Source: Distichodus sexfasciatus
Taxonomy: Eukaryota; Chordata; Actinopteri; Characiformes; Distichodontidae
Direction: 5' to 3'
NCBI GenBank assembly: GCA_032718565.1
Contig: JAVGVS010000673.1
Location: 69,501-133,500, forward strand
Length of the DNA: 64,000 bases
In this document: positions 24,405 through 37,456 of the stretch, piece by piece
Position numbering within the stretch: the stretch's first letter is position 1
Layout: every line of letters begins with the position of its first letter
The notes under the pieces: model-generated
What the model was told of the DNA's origin: nothing
What the model saw: the letters and a program-made list of their open reading frames with translations, nothing else
Database searches by the model: none
Program-made: the position numbers and the translations under genes

Positions 24405-25388
24405 ACGAGAGGTGGGTAGTAACGCATACATTTCATCTGCTATATTTACTTGAGTAACTTTTTGGATAAATTGTACTTGTAAGAGTAGTTTTTATACAAC
24501 ATACTTTTTTTACTTTACTTCAGTATATTTGTGAAGAAATAACGTTACTTTGACAGTTATTCATCCATTATCCAAAGCATGATCTGTTTGTTTTGTCGGA
24601 AAACTTTTCCTAAAATGAATGCCCAGCAATCAAACGAGCTAGGTATAGTCACATGACCACACACTCTAAACATGCGTGGACACACACACAGGCACTGATG
24701 CACACAGAGATACAGACACACACACACATACACATACACACACACACAGTGCCCTATGATGCTGAAATGCAGAAAACGCATACGGAATCGCAGAATTCAA
24801 CAAATAAAATGGAACTGCTAGTATGAACTGTGACACCCGCTGATATCGTGTGGGCAAAGCAAAGCAAGGGTTTCCTGTATGTTACCTGCTGAGGCAGGAC
24901 TCAGCTTTCCACACACACACAAATGCACAGACAGAGGGAAACGCTAACGGCCAGCTATAAACATCATGAAACAATCAAGTTTTTGCAATTCTCAGAATTC
25001 AACTGTTAGTGCTAAGTTTAGAGCAGAACATCCAAATGATTTATGAATCGAGAAAAACTCTATTCTAAGTTTTACCAGCATTCCATAGACGGTTTATTGT
25101 ATGAATTAGCCTTAATTTATGTTACTTTGTATAGATGAAATTTATTCTTTTTTTTTTGTTGTTGTTAATGTAATATTGTTTGGTAATATCCAAATACATT
25201 GTACATTTTTATTTCATATTATTGCATATTCATTATATAATTAACTAATAAATCTTTTAACGGTTTATAGTTACTCAGTACTTGTAGTTTTTTGGATGAC
25301 TACTTTTTACTTTTATTTGAGTAATGTTTCTATAAAATAACAATACTCTTACTTGAGTAAGATTTTTGGCTACTCTACCCACCTCTGA
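24405..25388. mobile_element. Non-autonomous hAT element
   Basis: Ends AGAGGTGGGTAGTAACG and CTACTCTACCCACCTCTG are inverted. The subterminal TTACTTGAGTAA-type motifs are repeated in inverse orientation. Flanks AGCCACG and AGCTACG are near-identical and could be the target duplication. A CA-rich tract occupies 24680-24752. There is no transposase. The stretch 24116-24404 to its left holds nothing I recognise. Confidence 0.75.
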
Positions 25389-25783
25389 GCTACGTTTGCA
25401 TTTACAGTAGCCTACGCTGCATTCACAGCCACTCAGGCTATGCATGCCACACAGATAGCCTACCTGCGTTAGCTTAACTGAGCCGGACAAATATCTTCAC
25501 GCTAGTCAACGAGTGGGGACGATTGTAAATATTGGATTAGAGCGGTCAAAACAGAAACTTTTAACATTCAGCTGAATTGAATTCTCACCAAGAAAGTCAC
25601 GTTTAGGATGGAAAAGGTATATTTTGCAAATTTATTCCCCAAATAGTACAGTATATACCTTCCACTGTTTCAAAAACACCAAAAACAAATAATCCATCAT
25701 TTTAGTTCACACAACATAAACGGTATCGCTTTTTCTGAAACATCCATTGCAAATAAGCTTAATTGGTTTTGCTGCAGAGTCTC

Positions 25784-25817
<34 letters not shown>

Positions 25818-26600
25818 ATATATATATGTACCTGAGTTAAAAATAATATTAGCTAAAGCTAAGTATAAATTAAAACACGCTTACTGGTTGCTGCACCGCT
25901 AATCGCTCATATATCAGGGCGGCGCTTATGTATTAGGCCAGCAGTTTCACTTAAGCTCCGCTGCTGGTAAGCTGCTTTTGATGATCGCCTTACTAACAGA
26001 GTTTGATTGTTTTCGACACAGCTCAACCTTTATGTATCAGCTTTGTAAACTCTGAACCCTCTGTATATTTAGGGGTTTGAAGACTGACATGCGTCATCAT
26101 TGAGCTGCCAATTAACCAACCTTTGGTCCTGTATGTTTCAGGTATGTGTTTTATTCGGTTTTTGTCATGTTCTGTGTGTAAATCGTTAGTCGCTAGTATT
26201 AGCACACGTAAGCGTATACTCGCACGCATGAACTGTCAAGGCCATTTGAGTTATGCTTTCGTTCTTTTCTTTTTGTTATACAAAAAAATATTGGTCACTT
26301 GAGCTTACGGTTTCACTGCATTAATAATGTGATTCTAAAAAGGAGTACAGTTTTGTATTTTATTTTTATTATGTATGTTTTATTCAGATTTATGGCCACT
26401 GTATGTTCACATTCGCTCAGAGAAAATGTAATTAGCCAGCAGTTTCAATGGCCCGCTGTTGACTGACATGCGTCAATATTGAGCTGCCAATTAACCAACC
26501 TTGGTCCTGTATGTTTTAGGAAAATTAAAAAGAAGCCTTGAGTGACCACCAACCTGATTTGGTAGTGTCCATCACGCGCCTATCACCATAATTGCCCACA
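25389..26600. other. Non-coding stretch with a local duplication
   Basis: A CA microsatellite lies at 25787-25814. A segment of about 60 bases including GAGCTGCCAATTAACCAACC occurs twice, at about 26090-26145 and 26460-26520. I see no exon with convincing splice sites and no transposon with paired ends. Confidence 0.5.
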
Positions 26601-26607
26601 TGTATAT

Positions 26608-26616
26608 ATCTATATC

Positions 26617-26692
<76 letters not shown>
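26608..26692. repeat. TA microsatellite
   Basis: This is an almost pure TA dinucleotide run of about 85 bases. It directly abuts the terminal motif CAGTACTGTGCAAAAGC of the adjacent DNA element. Confidence 0.95.
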
Positions 26693-26693
<1 letters not shown>

Positions 26694-27035
26694 TACTGTG
26701 CAAAAGCTTTAGGCAGGTGTTAAAAATGCTAAACAAGAATGTTAATGGAAGTAAATTTACTTTCTACTAATCAACAAAATGCAGTGAAGGAACAAAAGAG
26801 AAATTTCAGTCAACTCAATATTTAATATTTAATAAGAATGCTTTCAGAAATATAAATAATGATTTATGGAACAACCTACCAGCCGAGTTCCTTCAAAAAC
26901 TGTGTGCAAGTGTACCTAGGAGAGTTGATGCTGTTGGCAAAGGGTGGTCACACAAAATATTGATTTGATTTCAGATTTCTTTGTTGATTCACTGCATTTT
27001 GTTGATTGATGAAAGTAAATGATTAACACTTCCAT
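26690..27035. mobile_element. Truncated MITE (CAGTACTGTGCAAAAG type)
   Basis: The left end is CAGTACTGTGCAAAAGCTTT, a terminal repeat known from fish DNA elements. Subterminal ATCAACAAAATGCAGTGAA is inverted near 26990. The expected inverse right terminus is absent. The element stops where the V-gene promoter relic begins at about 27036. Confidence 0.55.
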
Positions 27036-27290
27036 CTTCTCACATTCTCATTTCCTACATAAAACATATGTTCATGTAAATGATACAAACATACAATGAC
27101 AATTGACACATTTTATTATTACTGGAGTTTCTAAACATTTCTAAGTATAATTTCATCTAATTAAATTTAATTTTAGTTTGATTACTAATCTACATCCTAA
27201 TCTAAATATAGTTTTAGCATCGTGTTTAAGAAAATTATTCACAGTTTAGTCTTAACTAGTCTTTTTTCCATAATTCTCACTTATTTTAAG
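27036..27290 (-). promoter_or_regulatory. Relic of a V-gene promoter region, copy A
   Basis: The sequence CCATCTTCTCACATTCTCATTTC and what follows matches the region upstream of the V leader exon at 55141-55442, including CTAATCTACATCCTAATC and GTTTTAGCAT. The leader exon that should lie just left of 27036 has been replaced by a MITE. The block therefore marks a lost V gene and extends the duplication to about 27290. Confidence 0.65.
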
Positions 27291-29140
27291 ATCTTCTTTG
27301 TCACTCCAAGTGAAATGAGGAAGTGGTCTTGAAGTCGTCCTGATTTTCCTCCCCTGTCTCCCCGTGACCACCTGCATCTCAATCATACATCACACTTAGA
27401 CACTCTCATTACTTATCGTCATGCTGACACCTACATATATTTGGGTAAGACATTGACGAGCGGCCCAGAGGGCGGTCTGGTTACCCAGGTCCTACTCTCT
27501 GGCGCCAGTGCCCACTTCTCAATTTTAAGCTGCACGACATTGGAGGGCCTGGGGAGGCCAAGCTGACACGAGCTGGCTGAGGGTAGTTGGTGTCTTGCCC
27601 CTCTGTTTTAAAGCACTGCAGAACAACACACACAATTCAACACTACATCTGGAGCGGGCGGGTGGGGGGACAGGGTCGTCTCACACTCCTTGTTCCCTGT
27701 TCGCCACAGGGGGCTGGGGCTGCAAGACGAGTTGGCCGTCTGCCGGGTCTGGCCAGGTGGTGATTGCTGGCCACCATGGGACTGGGGTGGTTTTCTGGTC
27801 TCCACGCCAGAGCGAAGGGGTTCAGCCCAGGCTCACGCCGATTGCCCCTTTGGGGTAGTAAGGCCCCGGATCTAGATACAGAGCATGTATGGGGGAGTGT
27901 GAGTGGGCATCATGCCCATTTTTGTATGTCTACATGTGGGTGACTGTATATTTGTTTGTGTGCATGAGGGAGGGAACGCTTGTCACAGTGGAGACAGGAG
28001 GCGCCCTGCTGGTCTTTGTCCATATGTCAGGTCAGGCCTAAGACTCCACCTCAGTCAACATCTCAGGCTTCCCTGCCCTGCCACCACACCCTGCCGGTGG
28101 AGGGTGCCCCTGCCGCTGGTAAGGCGGCGGTTCCGCCTGGGGCTGGCTGTTCGGGGTGCTGGCCTGCTCCCGGCGGGCGCCTGGCGGGGCTTGGCCCTCC
28201 TGGCTCTGCTGGGCCCCGGCTGGGGGGTGGGGGGCCCTGATCTTCGGCCCAGGGACCCAGATTGCCCTGGGTGGGCGGTCAGCCGCGGAGCCTGCGGACC
28301 TGTCGCCATGCCCCCTGGGGCGCTCTGCTGGCGGGGCTGCTGGATGACCACCCGGCTCTCCTCTCTGCCTTTTCTGGGAGGGTACTCAGACTTCTCGGTG
28401 GTGTGAAGCCCTGGGGGTCCCGGCCCTGGGGGCCTCCGGAGGTTCGGGTCCCGGTCCCTCCTGTGTCTGCTCCATACCTGTGGGTCGGGACTGAGGTTCC
28501 CACACGCACTACTAAACATTTTCTATGGAGAAACCTTATGACCAAGGCCAACATTGACACAGGTGTGACATGCTATCCACATTGGTGTAAAACAGGTGCT
28601 CACAGATACACACTGTCTTGATCTGCTATCACTCAAAATATATTCCTGTAATATTTATGCAAGCGCTGCTCAGTAACATTTAGTATTTACTGCCATTCAT
28701 GCAGATGTTGGTTGTTGCTGCAATTTCTCTGCTGTTGTGTCTCCTGTGTTCTATTTTTGTCAGCAGGTATGGAAGCAGAATATCCTCTTTTTTTTTCTTC
28801 TTCTTTTCCTTTCTTTTCCTTTTCTTTCTTCTTTTCCTCTTCTCCCTTCCTTTTCTTTCTCTCCCTCTGTTGCCTTCTTTTCAACCTTATTTATCCTGTT
28901 TAAGTATTTTAATTAATTGGAAAAAATAAATAAAATGAATAAAGTTGGACCTCCAAGAGGGGGTGGTGGCGGGATCAACATGTTTGCCTTTACATTCTCT
29001 GTGGCTGAAACACTGAAAAGAAATCGGTAAACAGGTTTGGATATAGGATTGTGTGTAAATGTATATCTACAATGTAAATAGTAATGAAAATAAAGAAAAA
29101 AACATTGAATGGGAAGGTGTGTCCAAACTTTTTGACTGGT
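27291..29140. repeat. Unclassified GC-rich interspersed repeat
   Basis: Base composition rises sharply at about 27470-28520, then falls into a pyrimidine tract (28785-28875), an A-rich tail and the fish-repeat terminus GTGTCCAAACTTTTTGACTGG. The GC-rich part supports overlapping ORFs in several frames on both strands, up to 167 codons, with no recognisable domain. This is what high GC alone produces. It could be the 5' region or UTR of a LINE. I cannot assign a family. Confidence 0.4.
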
Positions 29141-30560
29141 AGTGTATGTAACCACACAAACATAAACTGTACTCACATTGTCCAATTTCTTTCAATTATA
29201 GTAAATATTAGACAATACTGCAGAAAAATTTATTATTTATCTACTCAAATTCAATACATGCTAAAAAAAAAAAAATCATTTATTACTATCATACTTGTTT
29301 TAAAAAATAGTTTAAATCATGAGACCCCAATAATTGGTGCATTGACAAGTGTGTTTATTTATTAAAACAATCAATGTGCATGTGAAAATATTTAGAGGAA
29401 GCCCGCTACTTGTCATGGCTCTATCAGCTTGAATGCTGGGAGATTTGTTATTGTTGTAGAGAGTGTAAGAAAGGGCGTGTTGGAAGTCTGATATTGATAC
29501 ATTTAGATTACTCCCACCACCAATGCCTATCTGTGTGGTACTACTTAGCAGAAGAGATCAATCGCTGGAGCCTTCAAGATTATAGGATATTTAAGTGAGT
29601 GTATAAGATGAAAGTTGAGAAAAAACATCGTCGTAGTGGTGAACTCAAAGGCATTTTGTCTTGTTCCACAAGCAATGTAGTAAATGACCATAACATTGAG
29701 CACAATTCTCATGTAAACATTAAACACTCAGCATGTACTTTGGGGTGTCACTTCTCTGCCTTCTCAAAGCACACAACTCACTCCCCCGACCATGCAGGAA
29801 ACCTAAAATAAAGTAAATTAAAAATCAGCTGAAATAGATGAATTAGCTTGTCTACATGTAACGAAGGGAAAAGGTTCTGAACATCGTTCCTCAGTTCCAG
29901 GAACTGAACTAAACACAATAACGCATGTGCATACAATGGACATTCGGTGGTACTACCCATCAACTAAAGCGCAGTTGAAATAATAACATTAAAGGGGAAA
30001 AATAATAGTTCAGGATAAGGCGAAAGGAACTTGTAATTATGGTACTCATCACATGATGCCCTGCAGAATGGCACATGACAAAATTTAGGAGAATAATAGA
30101 AGGTGTACTTCATGTTAGTGACTGAAGATAATTGCAGGCAGTAGGACTGCATGATAAATCGCTAGAATACACACCTGCTAGCGCATCTCATTACTAAATG
30201 ACAATGGTTCTTCTAGTAGAGGCAGGTATGCTTGTTCCATACTTGATGTAGTAAAAGACCATATTGTGAACATCAGTACAAATTCTCACATTAAGGTTAA
30301 CCAGATGGATGAAGGTCACAAAAGCAGAGCTCTCACTCCCCAGCCCATCCAGAAGCTAATTCGTTACTTGCTCGTAGAAGGTGAGCGTGTGTAGAGCCGA
30401 GCAATTCGTGACTTAGCCACGTGAATCCCCCGGATCCATCGAGTCCTAACTACACTGTGACAAAAATAGGAAACCCCATCAAATAACAGATAATTTCTTT
30501 TTAATCATTTCCAAACTCATTATAAGATCAGTACAGCCAGCTGTAGCTGCTAAGAATTTC
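29141..30560. other. Intergenic, nothing recognised
   Basis: Both strands carry only short low-complexity ORFs. No splice-bounded exon with a recognisable domain and no paired transposon ends are visible. Confidence 0.4.
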
Positions 30561-30565
30561 ATAAC

Positions 30566-31065
30566 TGGCTATAATCCCCCCTGGACTTTGTTAAGCTGCC
30601 AGCGGATGCTGCCATAGTGGTGTGTTTTTTTTCACATGTTCTGTGTGTCTGTTCCCTGCCTATCAAAGTCTTTTGTCCCACCTTTCCTATTGTGTCTCAT
30701 TGGGTTGAATTGATCACTGTACATTAGTCCTTGTACCTGGCTTATTTCTATTTTTAGTCCAGTCCCCTGTCTCTCTATTGTTTCTCCTTTCATTGTTTAG
30801 TCCTGATTGTTTTCTGATTGGTTTTCCCTTGTCTCGTTAATCTTGTTCATCGTTTCTCTCCTCTTATAGTCTATTGTTTCCAGTGTGTATCTTGTTGGTC
30901 CACCCTCACACTAACTGTCCCCTGTGTCGGCGTGCTTGATGTGTTTTTGAAGTTTAAGAGGAGTTGTTTTGTTTGTGGCCCTCGTGCCTTTTTATGTTTG
31001 ATTGTGTAAATAAATTGGCTTGCACTGTGACCTCGCTTCTTGTCATGCCGACTCCCAACGTGACA
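30566..31065 (+). mobile_element. Solo LTR, family 1, perfect 5-bp duplication
   Basis: The LTR starts TGGCTATAATCCCCCCTGG and ends CAACGTGACA, with AATAAATTGGCTTGC near the end. ATAAC flanks it exactly at 30561-30565 and 31066-31070. It is the same family as 2002-2523 and 40611-41032. No internal region remains. Confidence 0.92.
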
Positions 31066-32139
31066 ATAACTTACAGATCGTTTGCAATCACCACACTAAA
31101 TGAGGGATCCTAACAACTTCCTACACAGTTAAATCCCCTCTGTAAGTTAAAGGGATTGTGAGTTGTGAGTTAATTAATAACCAACACAAAATGCCTGCGT
31201 CGGTCTCAAAGAGTTTTAATAGTATTATTATCGAAATAAAATCCAGACTCGGACTGCTAATTATAGCACTAGAATTAAACTCATTAATAATCCACTGCAT
31301 TTCTGATTTCTAGTTGATCTGATTCTGTTTCGTGCCACGTTAAAGTCATGTAACTTCGCCTGCTGAGGGCCATAACTCTGTCTGTTTAACCATTTCCTGC
31401 AGACTTGAAATCAGGATGTGGTAAAGAGTTTTAGAGCACTAGTGCTTGGTAAGTTAATCCTAATTTAGGCTTAAATAGTTCATGCATTTTGGATTCTAGA
31501 TTTTAAGGGAAAATTGTGTTATGGTGAGCATTGTTTTCAGTAATATTTTTAAAATAAACTTTTTATATTTGAATAAACCTGGTATAGGTATATACATAAA
31601 TCTTATGTTAGAGCTCAAGAGGGGGTATAGTATCAGGGTCTGAAAGATCTCAAAATCCTACTGCAGCATTTTGGAACAAATGCAAAGGAAAATCACAGTT
31701 TAAATCAGCCGAAAAAGACTTGCTTAACAAATCCTAATGATTACATGTAAATCTTAGTTTTATCAGACTGTGATTAATAAGTACTGCAATATAAACCTAT
31801 TGTAATCAAAGCAAGTTATTAAGTATAAGTGTCCAATAATTATTTTTTTTTTTTTATCAGTGTGTGCTTGACGACTTTGCTTTCCTTTGCAACTTGCTTT
31901 CTTTTTTCCTTCATTCTTTTCTTTTTGTACAAAATCACTGAATTTTAGTCTCTGTGAAGCTCCTATTCATTCATTCATTCATTCCAGGGGTTGCTCATGG
32001 AAAGCTGAGCGGAAAGCTGGAGGCCCGCCCTCTAACCTTCCCTGGTGTGGAAACCCCGCCTCATCTGCTACTGTGTCTACGACATCATTGCTTTGATATG
32101 GGATGTATTGAACACTCACACATTTTTTTTCTGATCACT
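31066..32139. other. Intergenic, ending in a duplicated block
   Basis: No coding exon is seen. From about 32018 the sequence matches 1038-1175 (CTTCCCTGGTGTGGAAACCC, then GCCTCATCTGC), up to the DIRS insertion point near 32139. An ATTC microsatellite lies at 31966-31985. Confidence 0.6.
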
Positions 32140-35100
32140 TGGCAGTTCCTCGAGAGTTTCGACTCGCATTTCGCGTCAGAAGACGCTATGGGGAAACTCC
32201 TTTTTTCTTCGACTGAAGCCTTTTTCAATCACGAGTGCGTATCTGCACGCTTGATTGCTCAAAGTTAACTGGAAGAAACTGAATCGAATGGACGGCGGAA
32301 CGTAGCTGCCAATGGCCGCGCCGCTTCGTCGCTGGCGCCATTTGCATGCCGGCTCTATAAATGCGCCGCTACCGTTCAGATTTTTTCTTCACTTGCATTG
32401 TTCGCCAATCTGAACCCCGGCTGAGCCTCGCCGCCGACATGCTACAGCTGAATTGGTTTTCGTTGCCCTGCCGCTCCGGCTTTGAGCTTTATTTCTTCAA
32501 AAGAGCATCCTAACGGCATTTTAAATGCTCGCTTGCCAGACTGCTCCGAGTCAGCTATGGCCCGGGACGATGGCTATCTTGAGTGTGCGCTTCTGTCTCG
32601 GCAAGCCCCACGCAGATGCCGCTTTCTCCTCCGCTGATTGCCCGCATTATGAGGCGCTCAGCATTTTTACGCTATGCTGCGGGTAGCGCCTCTTTTCAGA
32701 GCGTGACTGGCTTCTCCTCCTCCTCTACATCCCTCCCAGGGCCCTGTGGAGGCTGAAACAGAAAGAGGGCTGCTGGCCGGATGAGCCTCGCCGCCTTGGT
32801 GCCCGGCGAGCCTGCCACCTTTCTGACCCCGCCTTCTTCATCCGCGATTCAGCCCCATGCCGCGAAGCGACCTGGCACCCGGGCGGAGGAAGGATGACAC
32901 GATTTACAGATTATTGGTTGCTCACGGCGAGCTCAAGGGCTCGAGGCTCCACCCCCGGCCGCCGGGCTATCTCCAGAGCGCCCAGAGACAGGACTTACAG
33001 AGCCCATTCGCCTGCCTAAAGCTGTCTCCGAGCTCGGACTTGGAGGGCTTCCGAGGAACTCCCACCTGGGCTGGTGCTTGGACGAGTGAGCTTAACAGGC
33101 GCTGGCTAACCTTCAACCCACCTCTGCCCCTTCTTCCCCCAAGTTCATGATGAGCCTGCCATATGTATGCCTCCGTGACTCTGCTAGAGTCCCGATCTCC
33201 CTCCTCTACTGCTGGCCATTCCGCCGACGCGCTGAGGAGAAAGGTTGACGTCCACCTGCTCCGCTGGATGAGCCTGCGGTCGCACATCTCTGCCCGCCAT
33301 CGGGCCATTGCTGGAAGGTTAAGGCAACCATCTCTTCCAAGCCCTGCAGAACCACTTCAGCGCCGCTGGCCACGCCACGCCGCCGCCGTCGCCGCCTTCG
33401 CCCTGCACGCCGTTCTGGTGGTAAGCCGTTAAATGCGAATTTCGGAAGAACGTCTCACGCCACTTTCTTGTTGACTTATGGCGCGACGGACTCCGGCCTC
33501 TTCGCTGCCACTAAAGCCACAGCTCAGGCCATCGGTCATTTATTTTGTATTTCAGGTCCTGGATACTAACCCCACGTATGATAGCCGGATAAAATCCCGT
33601 TCCTCGACGCTCCTGTCAATCAGAAAATTTCTTCTGTTCAGCGGCTGAGGGGTTTGAATCGCCTGAGGCCCGTGCCGCCCCAGTGGCGAATTCTCCTGTT
33701 GCCTGAGGCTGCCTGCCTCTAGTCAGCCCCAGAATAGTCGACTGCAGCCCGCTGCTCCTGCCCCTGCTCCGTCCCGCGAAAGAGGAAATGGCCACGCCTC
33801 AGGCGCTTCCCCACCACTCCAGCGTGCAGGTCCCTCGCCCAAATCTTGGACCCTCAACAACAGCTTCCCAAGAAGTCTTCCCACACCTGCAAGAGGAAGG
33901 GTTAAGTTCACGCCAATTCACTCCCCAAACGTGTTTCTGCGCCATCCTCTCACCACCCCGCTTTAAAGTCGGGTAGAGGCAAGTGCTGCTCCGCCGCCTA
34001 TGGTGCCCGGTTGTCCGACTCTGGCTAGTGGATAAAGGAAATAAAAAATTTTACATCCTCAAAAGAGCAATTCTTTTCTCAATCATATCTGGAGTCTGCC
34101 TCCCCAAAGGCGCCAATCTATGAACTGCTCCCAGCCACTGTCCCAGTGGCCGAGGTTCAGTGCGCTACCCTCATGTGTTGACTGGGTGATAAGTACAATA
34201 AGAGGAGATTATATATTGTGAAGAGCCTCGCGAGACCCCCGCTTGTGTGGGTGGTCCTCACTCTGTGTGCGCTGGGCGAGACTGCCCGTTCTCGCTACCA
34301 AGGGCTAATCGGCGGAAAAAGGGGCCATAGAGATGAATCGCAGTTTAGCCAGGCTTACAGCCGGCATCAGTTCCCCAAATATTTTTGGCGTTCCCAACGA
34401 TTTCGATTCTGTGACTTGAAACCGGCGCCTGGTAAGCGGCCGCTCAGAATGGTGATCAGAAAGCAGATCCTCGCGCAAATTCGCCCAGGACTGGTTTATG
34501 TCCCTGGATCTGGTGACGGCTTTGATCCAAATCGCCCCCAACACAGGCGCTTTTCTGAGATTCGTCACCGAGTGTAAGTATATCAATACAAGGTCCTTCC
34601 GCTTGGTTTATCTCTAGCTCCTCGCACTTTTACGCTGATGCATGGATGCACTCTCTGGAGACAGATGGGTCCGCTTTCAACTACCCCGTACCACTGGCTC
34701 ATTTTTGGCCCAGTCAGGAGGCAGTTTCGAGACGTGATCGACCTTTCTTTCTCAGCCACCTGGAGTGTCTGGGACTCAGGGTCAATTTCGCCAAGAGTTA
34801 TGCTACGGGCCTCCAGCCAGCGAATTTCGCTCAGATAGTAACGACTCGGTGCGCACGAACGCGTAGTCTTCAGCAGAGCGGTAGCCTGATCCCGCGAGCC
34901 TGTGAAGGCCTCAGACCACCAAGGCCTTTCAGAGACTTCTGGGCCTCATGACGCAGCTTCATCGTAATTTGGCTGGGGCCCTGCTTTTATATGCTAATTC
35001 CATCCAGTTCTGGTTGTAGCTGGAGAGAGTCTGATTATGTGCATGGCACTACGGGCGCCACCGCTGACGGTGACTCGGGCATGCGTTGCAGCCCTGACCC

Positions 35101-37456
35101 GCTGGAGGGAATTCCCCATGGCCAGCCCAAGGCGCGGCGGATGCGGCATAATAATCGAGGCGGTTCTGGCAGACGCCCAATACAGGCTAGCGCCAGTGAG
35201 GGGCAAACTGGCTCCCGCCTGGTCCGTAGGTGAGGCGGGCTGCGCCATCAACCGGATGCGAGTGTGCCGCTGCTGCTTTCCTGTCAGACCGGCGGGCAAC
35301 ATGCCAGGCGCCAGACAGCCAGCCCGTGGGTGTCTTATGTGAATCACCAAGGCGGATTGTCTCAGAGCGCCTTTTTTTTGCTCTTGGGTAAAGCGCCTGT
35401 TGATTTGGGCCCAGGGCAACCCGCGCCACTCAGGGCATCGTGACGTCAAACTCTGTTCCGGTGGGCAGATATGCTATCCAGGAGCAGAAGGTCTCACAGA
35501 GAATCTGGACGCCTCGTGGGTTCAGAGGATTGTATTACCTTCGGCAGGGCACGCAGTCGACTTTCTTTGCCTCCAAGACACCTTCACTGCCCACCATTTC
35601 TTTACGAGGAGGATGGATACTGCTCTAACAGTGCGCTGCAGACCACTTTTACGCTGCTCTCCTGTCGCTTGTTACTACAGGTACTCAGACGAAATGTCAG
35701 GAGCGCAAACTCAAGCTTCTCCTGGTAGCCCTTCTGAGGAACTAACCAGGTGCTTGAGCTGTTCTGCTGTTGAAGCAGCCTCGGGTTTATCTCTCGAGGC
35801 GGACTCTTCTGCTGGCCTGCCTGCCAGGCACCCGCCCGAGCTGGGGTCTTTTCATGTCTGGCTGCCGCGGGCGCTTTTGGGCTCTCCCGGAGCGTGTCCT
35901 GAACACTATGTCTGGAGGCGGATTCTGCCCATGTCGGCTTTATGCCTTAGAAATGCCGTCTTTGGAGGCTTGGTGCAGGACCGGAATTTCGATCCAGTCT
36001 CCTCGGAGGTCTTGGTCTTGACGCTCCTGCAGAGCGGATAAGCAGCGTCACCGGCTGGCTACTTACGCCAGCACAGCGCTTATGCCCCTGTTATGGGCGC
36101 CGGGTCGGCAGGCACAGCGGTGATCCACTTGAGAGGCGCCAGCGTTGCACCCTCTACTACACGGTTCCCCTTTGTGGGACTATCCACTGCGTTAAGGGCC
36201 CTGAAAGGGGCCCCATTTGAACCACTGCACCTCCAGCTAAAATGCTGTCGCTAAGACCAGCCATTGGCACTGGCGCCTGTCAAACGGTAGGCGATTTGGT
36301 AAGCTGCTGTCTGTCAACCCGCCTTTGCCTGGAATTGGGGCCAATGACTCTAGAGTCGTCCTGAAACCCCAGCACTGGGTTATGTGCTCTACAAGTTTCA
36401 CCTGCCCAGAGCCCAGGTCATCAGTCTTCTGCCCTGTTCGGCCGGTGGATGACCAGGACTTGCACTCTGCTCTGCCCTGTTAGGGCCCTAAGAGCTTGAG
36501 GTGGAGCGTTTGCCTCATTCAGAGTTCAGAACAGCTTCTTGTTGGCTTCAGTAACTGCCAAGGGGCCATCCAGAAGCATGGGGCAAAGACTCCTCAAAGT
36601 GGATTGTGAGGCCATTACACTGGCTTATTCCTCCTTGGGGCTGCAGTGCCCCTTGGGAGCCGAGAGCCCACTCCACCAGAGAGGCATGGCCTGCCCCTGG
36701 GCATGGTCGAGCCGGGATCTCTATCTCTGGGAGATTTAGAGGCGGCCGGGTTGGTCCTCGTCATTCACATTTATCAGGTTTATAACCTAAATGTCCCTGC
36801 TCTGCAGTCCAGAGTTTTGACGAAGTCCGGCCCAGTGACCGACTGCATTTAGGGGTTAACTCTACCTGTTGGTGTGAGTCCTTTAAGTTTTCGGAAAGCC
36901 CAGGGCCTTACGGGCGACACCCGAGCTACAGCCGCCCCCCCTTCGTGGGCTTTCTGTCTTGTGCTTGGTGTAATATTGTGACGTCTTCTGGGGCGTCCCA
37001 GCCGCATTGAGCCTAATTCCCCACCATGGCACGGCGATTGTATTGTTCCCTCATAGGCTACCTTTTATTTAATGAGTACCAGTGAAATATCGGGGGAACG
37101 ATTTCGTTACTTTACGAACTCGAAGTCTTTGAGATAGCGAGGAACGGTACGCGCTCCTTTGCCGTGCCATGTGCTGCACGCCCAGATGTTTCATATGAAA
37201 AATCTGAACTTGACGGGCGTAACGTCGTGACGAGCCGCATGCAATAGCGCTTAGCCGGGCGAAGCAGAGCGGCCATTGGCCAGCTCGTTCGGGCTGTCGC
37301 TCACGGTTTTCAGTTAACTTTGAGGAAATCAATCAGCTGCGCAGCGTTAAATGCGGATTGAAAAAGGTTTAGTCGAAGAGGAAAAAGGAGTTTTTCCTAT
37401 ATGCCCACACGCAGTACTCGCTCCCTATGTCCAGGGAACCGGTGTTACGCGTGGCG
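32140..37456 (+). mobile_element. DIRS-type tyrosine-recombinase retrotransposon, degraded
   Basis: The element splits a duplicated block whose other copy is continuous at 1175/1176. The ends are inverted repeats (about 32160-32395 against 37190-37420; for example CAAAGTTAACTG at both, and CCAATGGCC), the DIRS hallmark. The plus strand carries broken pol. Reverse-transcriptase motifs are KQILAQIRPG and PQHRRF near 34470-34550, then GLSLAPRTFTLMH near 34610, CLGLRVNFAKS near 34770 and PLTVTRACVAALTRW near 35063. The tyrosine-recombinase C-terminus lies at 36590-36820, with AITLAYSSLGLQCPLG, RGMA and VYNLNVPALQSRVLT. The region 32400-34200 should be gag and has no intact frame. Many frameshifts and stops make this copy inactive. 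Confidence 0.88.

Noticed and set aside
27595..28621. Overlapping ORFs of 80-167 codons on both strands
   Set aside because: They arise in most frames because stops are rare in GC-rich sequence. No domain or splice pattern was seen.
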